Translations under genes and position numbers: made by a program
Assembly: GCA_964458495.1 (NCBI GenBank)
Contig: CAYWJB010000007.1
Location: 1 to 64,000 of the forward strand
Direction of reading: 5' to 3'
DNA from: JANWVO01 sp964458495
GTDB taxonomy: Bacteria > Acidobacteriota > Terriglobia > Bryobacterales > Bryobacteraceae
DNA length: 64,000 nucleotides
Notes under the pieces: model-generated
What the model was told of the DNA's origin: nothing
Databases searched by the model: none
The model's input: the letters and a program-made list of their open reading frames with translations, nothing else
Shown: positions 63,014 through 64,000 of the stretch, piece after piece
How positions within the stretch are numbered: position 1 is the first letter of the stretch
Layout of the letters: the number at the start of each line of letters is the position of its first letter

Positions 63014-63176
63014 TCCCCTTTCGCAGTTTGCCCCATCCTCCGGGGTGCGTCATGTCACCCAATCGCTCCGCGATGAATCAGGGAAGTGAAGCAAACACGA
63101 TGCATCTGTTGAAGAGTTCCACACCTGAAAGGCTGGCAACCAAATTGCATGGCTCCATGATGTCAAGGAGGGGCTG

Positions 63177-63422
63177 ATGCCCAAAGGTACGGTCGCCATC
63201 ACCGCCGAGCGCTGCAAGGGGTGCGGCTTCTGCGTCGAGTTCTGTCCCACGCACGTGCTCGAACTCTCCAGCGCCTTCAACGCCAAGGGATACCACCCGC
63301 CCCACATGGTCGCGCCGGAGAAGTGCTCGGGCTGCAACCTCTGCGGCATGTACTGCCCGGACTTTGCCATCTTCGGCTTCAAGTTCCAGGCCAACGGCGA
63401 ATCGAAGGGAGCGACGAAGTAA
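63177..63422 (+). CDS. korD: 2-oxoacid:ferredoxin oxidoreductase delta (ferredoxin) subunit
   Basis: 81-residue 2[4Fe-4S] ferredoxin-like subunit. CKGCGFCVEFCP near residues 13-24 and CSGCNLCGMYCPD near 50-62 are two C-x2-C-x2-C-x3-CP groups. The PKGTVAITAERCKGCGFC start is typical of the delta subunit of 2-oxoglutarate/2-oxoacid ferredoxin oxidoreductase. AAGGAGGGG precedes the ATG. Its TAA overlaps the next start by one base (TAATG), so it is coupled to the alpha subunit gene. The 163 bases before it hold nothing recognised. Confidence 0.9.
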   Translation: MPKGTVAITAERCKGCGFCVEFCPTHVLELSSAFNAKGYHPPHMVAPEKCSGCNLCGMYCPDFAIFGFKFQANGESKGATK

Positions 63423-64000
63423 TGCATGCCGATCCCCGCTGCGTGCTGACAGGCACGCACTTCATCAACGGCGACGCCGCCTGCTGCGAGGGGGCGCTCG
63501 CCGCCGGCGCCCGCTACGCCGCCGGCTACCCCATCACTCCCAGCACCGAAATCGTCGAACGGTTCGCCGCCCGCGCCCCCGAAGTCGGCGGCCTCTTCAT
63601 CCAGATGGAAGACGAGATCGCCTCCTCCATCGCCATCCAGGGCATGGTGTGGGGCGGGCAGAAGGCGTTCACCGTCACCTCCGGCCCCGGTTTCTCGCTC
63701 ATGATGGAGCACATCGGACTGGCAGCGATCACCGAGACTCCCGTCGTCTTCGTCGACGTACAGCGCGGCGGGCCCTCCACCGGCCTCCCCACCCTCCCCT
63801 CCCAGGGCGACATGATGCAGGCGCGCTTCGGCTCCCACGGCGACTACGCCGTCATCGCCCTCAGCCCGAATTCGCCCCAGGAATGCTTCGACCTCGCCAT
63901 CAAGGCCTTCAACCTCGCCGAGGAGTTCCGCGTCCCGGTGATGTTCATGATGGATGAGTGCGTCGGCCACATGACGGAGAAGGTCGTCATCCCCCCCGCC
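63422..64000 (+). CDS. korA: 2-oxoacid:ferredoxin oxidoreductase alpha subunit (partial)
   Basis: First 193 residues of a 2-oxoacid (probably 2-oxoglutarate) ferredoxin oxidoreductase alpha subunit, cut by the window end. FINGDAACCEGALAAGARYAAGYPITPSTEIVE near residues 13-45 is the family opening. EDEIASSIAIQGMVWGGQKAFTVTSGPGFSLM near 62-95 and ITETPVVFVDVQRGGPSTGLPT near 103-124 are the conserved alpha-subunit motifs. It makes acyl-CoA, CO2 and reduced ferredoxin, with the beta (TPP) subunit expected next. Exact oxoacid specificity needs the rest. Confidence 0.9.
   Translation, partial: MHADPRCVLTGTHFINGDAACCEGALAAGARYAAGYPITPSTEIVERFAARAPEVGGLFIQMEDEIASSIAIQGMVWGGQKAFTVTSGPGFSLMMEHIGLAAITETPVVFVDVQRGGPSTGLPTLPSQGDMMQARFGSHGDYAVIALSPNSPQECFDLAIKAFNLAEEFRVPVMFMMDECVGHMTEKVVIPPA

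Overview
The window looks like a chromosome segment of a high-GC, Gram-negative, heterotrophic bacterium, most likely an Acidobacteriota of the Solibacter/Bryobacter type. This is inferred from gene content: many twin-arginine (Tat) exported enzymes, secreted glycoside hydrolases, a Tat sulfatase, PD40/TPR cytochromes, LPS-heptose kinase and a flagellar fliM. It was not confirmed by any search. No tRNA, rRNA, CRISPR array, transposase or prophage gene was recognised. The one structural RNA is the SRP 4.5S RNA (ffs, minus strand, about 21684-21782).

Layout. 1-11.5 kb is a carbohydrate and uronate region: secreted propeller protein, PIG-L deacetylase, ROK-like kinase, glucuronate isomerase UxaC, a Tat-tagged SelA/DgaE-like PLP enzyme, Tat RidA, and two glycosidases with trimerisation domains. 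11.5-19.1 kb mixes membrane and redox genes (membrane-PRXL2 fusion, M50-CBS protease, FAD amine-oxidase-like protein), an isolated fliM, the tRNA methylthiotransferase mtaB and a GT87-like membrane protein. 19.1-21.8 kb is the conserved ffs-dnaX-ybaB-recR block. 22-30.9 kb holds a Fur-family regulator, an NHL propeller, a GNAT, hpt with a kinase-like/nuclease-like fusion, a Tat FAD oxidoreductase, DUF2200, a degenerate serine hydrolase and gph. 31.1-33.7 kb is a compact minus-strand operon: ACR3 arsenite permease, tandem Usp, Cys-rich small protein, ferredoxin. 34-45 kb: Yip1, URO-D-like protein, a large GH5-like glycosidase, Tat aldo-keto reductase, cytochrome-PD40-TPR protein, a matrixin-like protease and its small partner. 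45-53.7 kb: MntH-Usp fusion, YfhO-like protein, AGXT-type aminotransferase, HrpB helicase, heptose-7-P kinase. 53.7-64 kb: GH78-like enzyme, Na+/solute symporter, metallophosphoesterase, sulfatase, FadB-type beta-oxidation protein, hotdog thioesterase, and the start of a 2-oxoacid:ferredoxin oxidoreductase operon (korD, korA cut by the window end).

The most unusual window-wide pattern is promoter placement. Many genes have a TANNNT -10 box only 6-15 bases before the start codon, often preceded by TGn. In four cases the gap is exactly 6 bases, so the predicted first transcribed base is the first base of the start codon (leaderless mRNA). Two divergent pairs (50359/50375 and 62573/62600) have overlapping -10 boxes in a 15-26 bp gap, which implies mutually exclusive initiation. 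Other candidates are the ACR3/Usp/ferredoxin operon, several domain fusions and a serine hydrolase that has lost its catalytic motifs. All functional calls rest on reading motifs and remembered family features.
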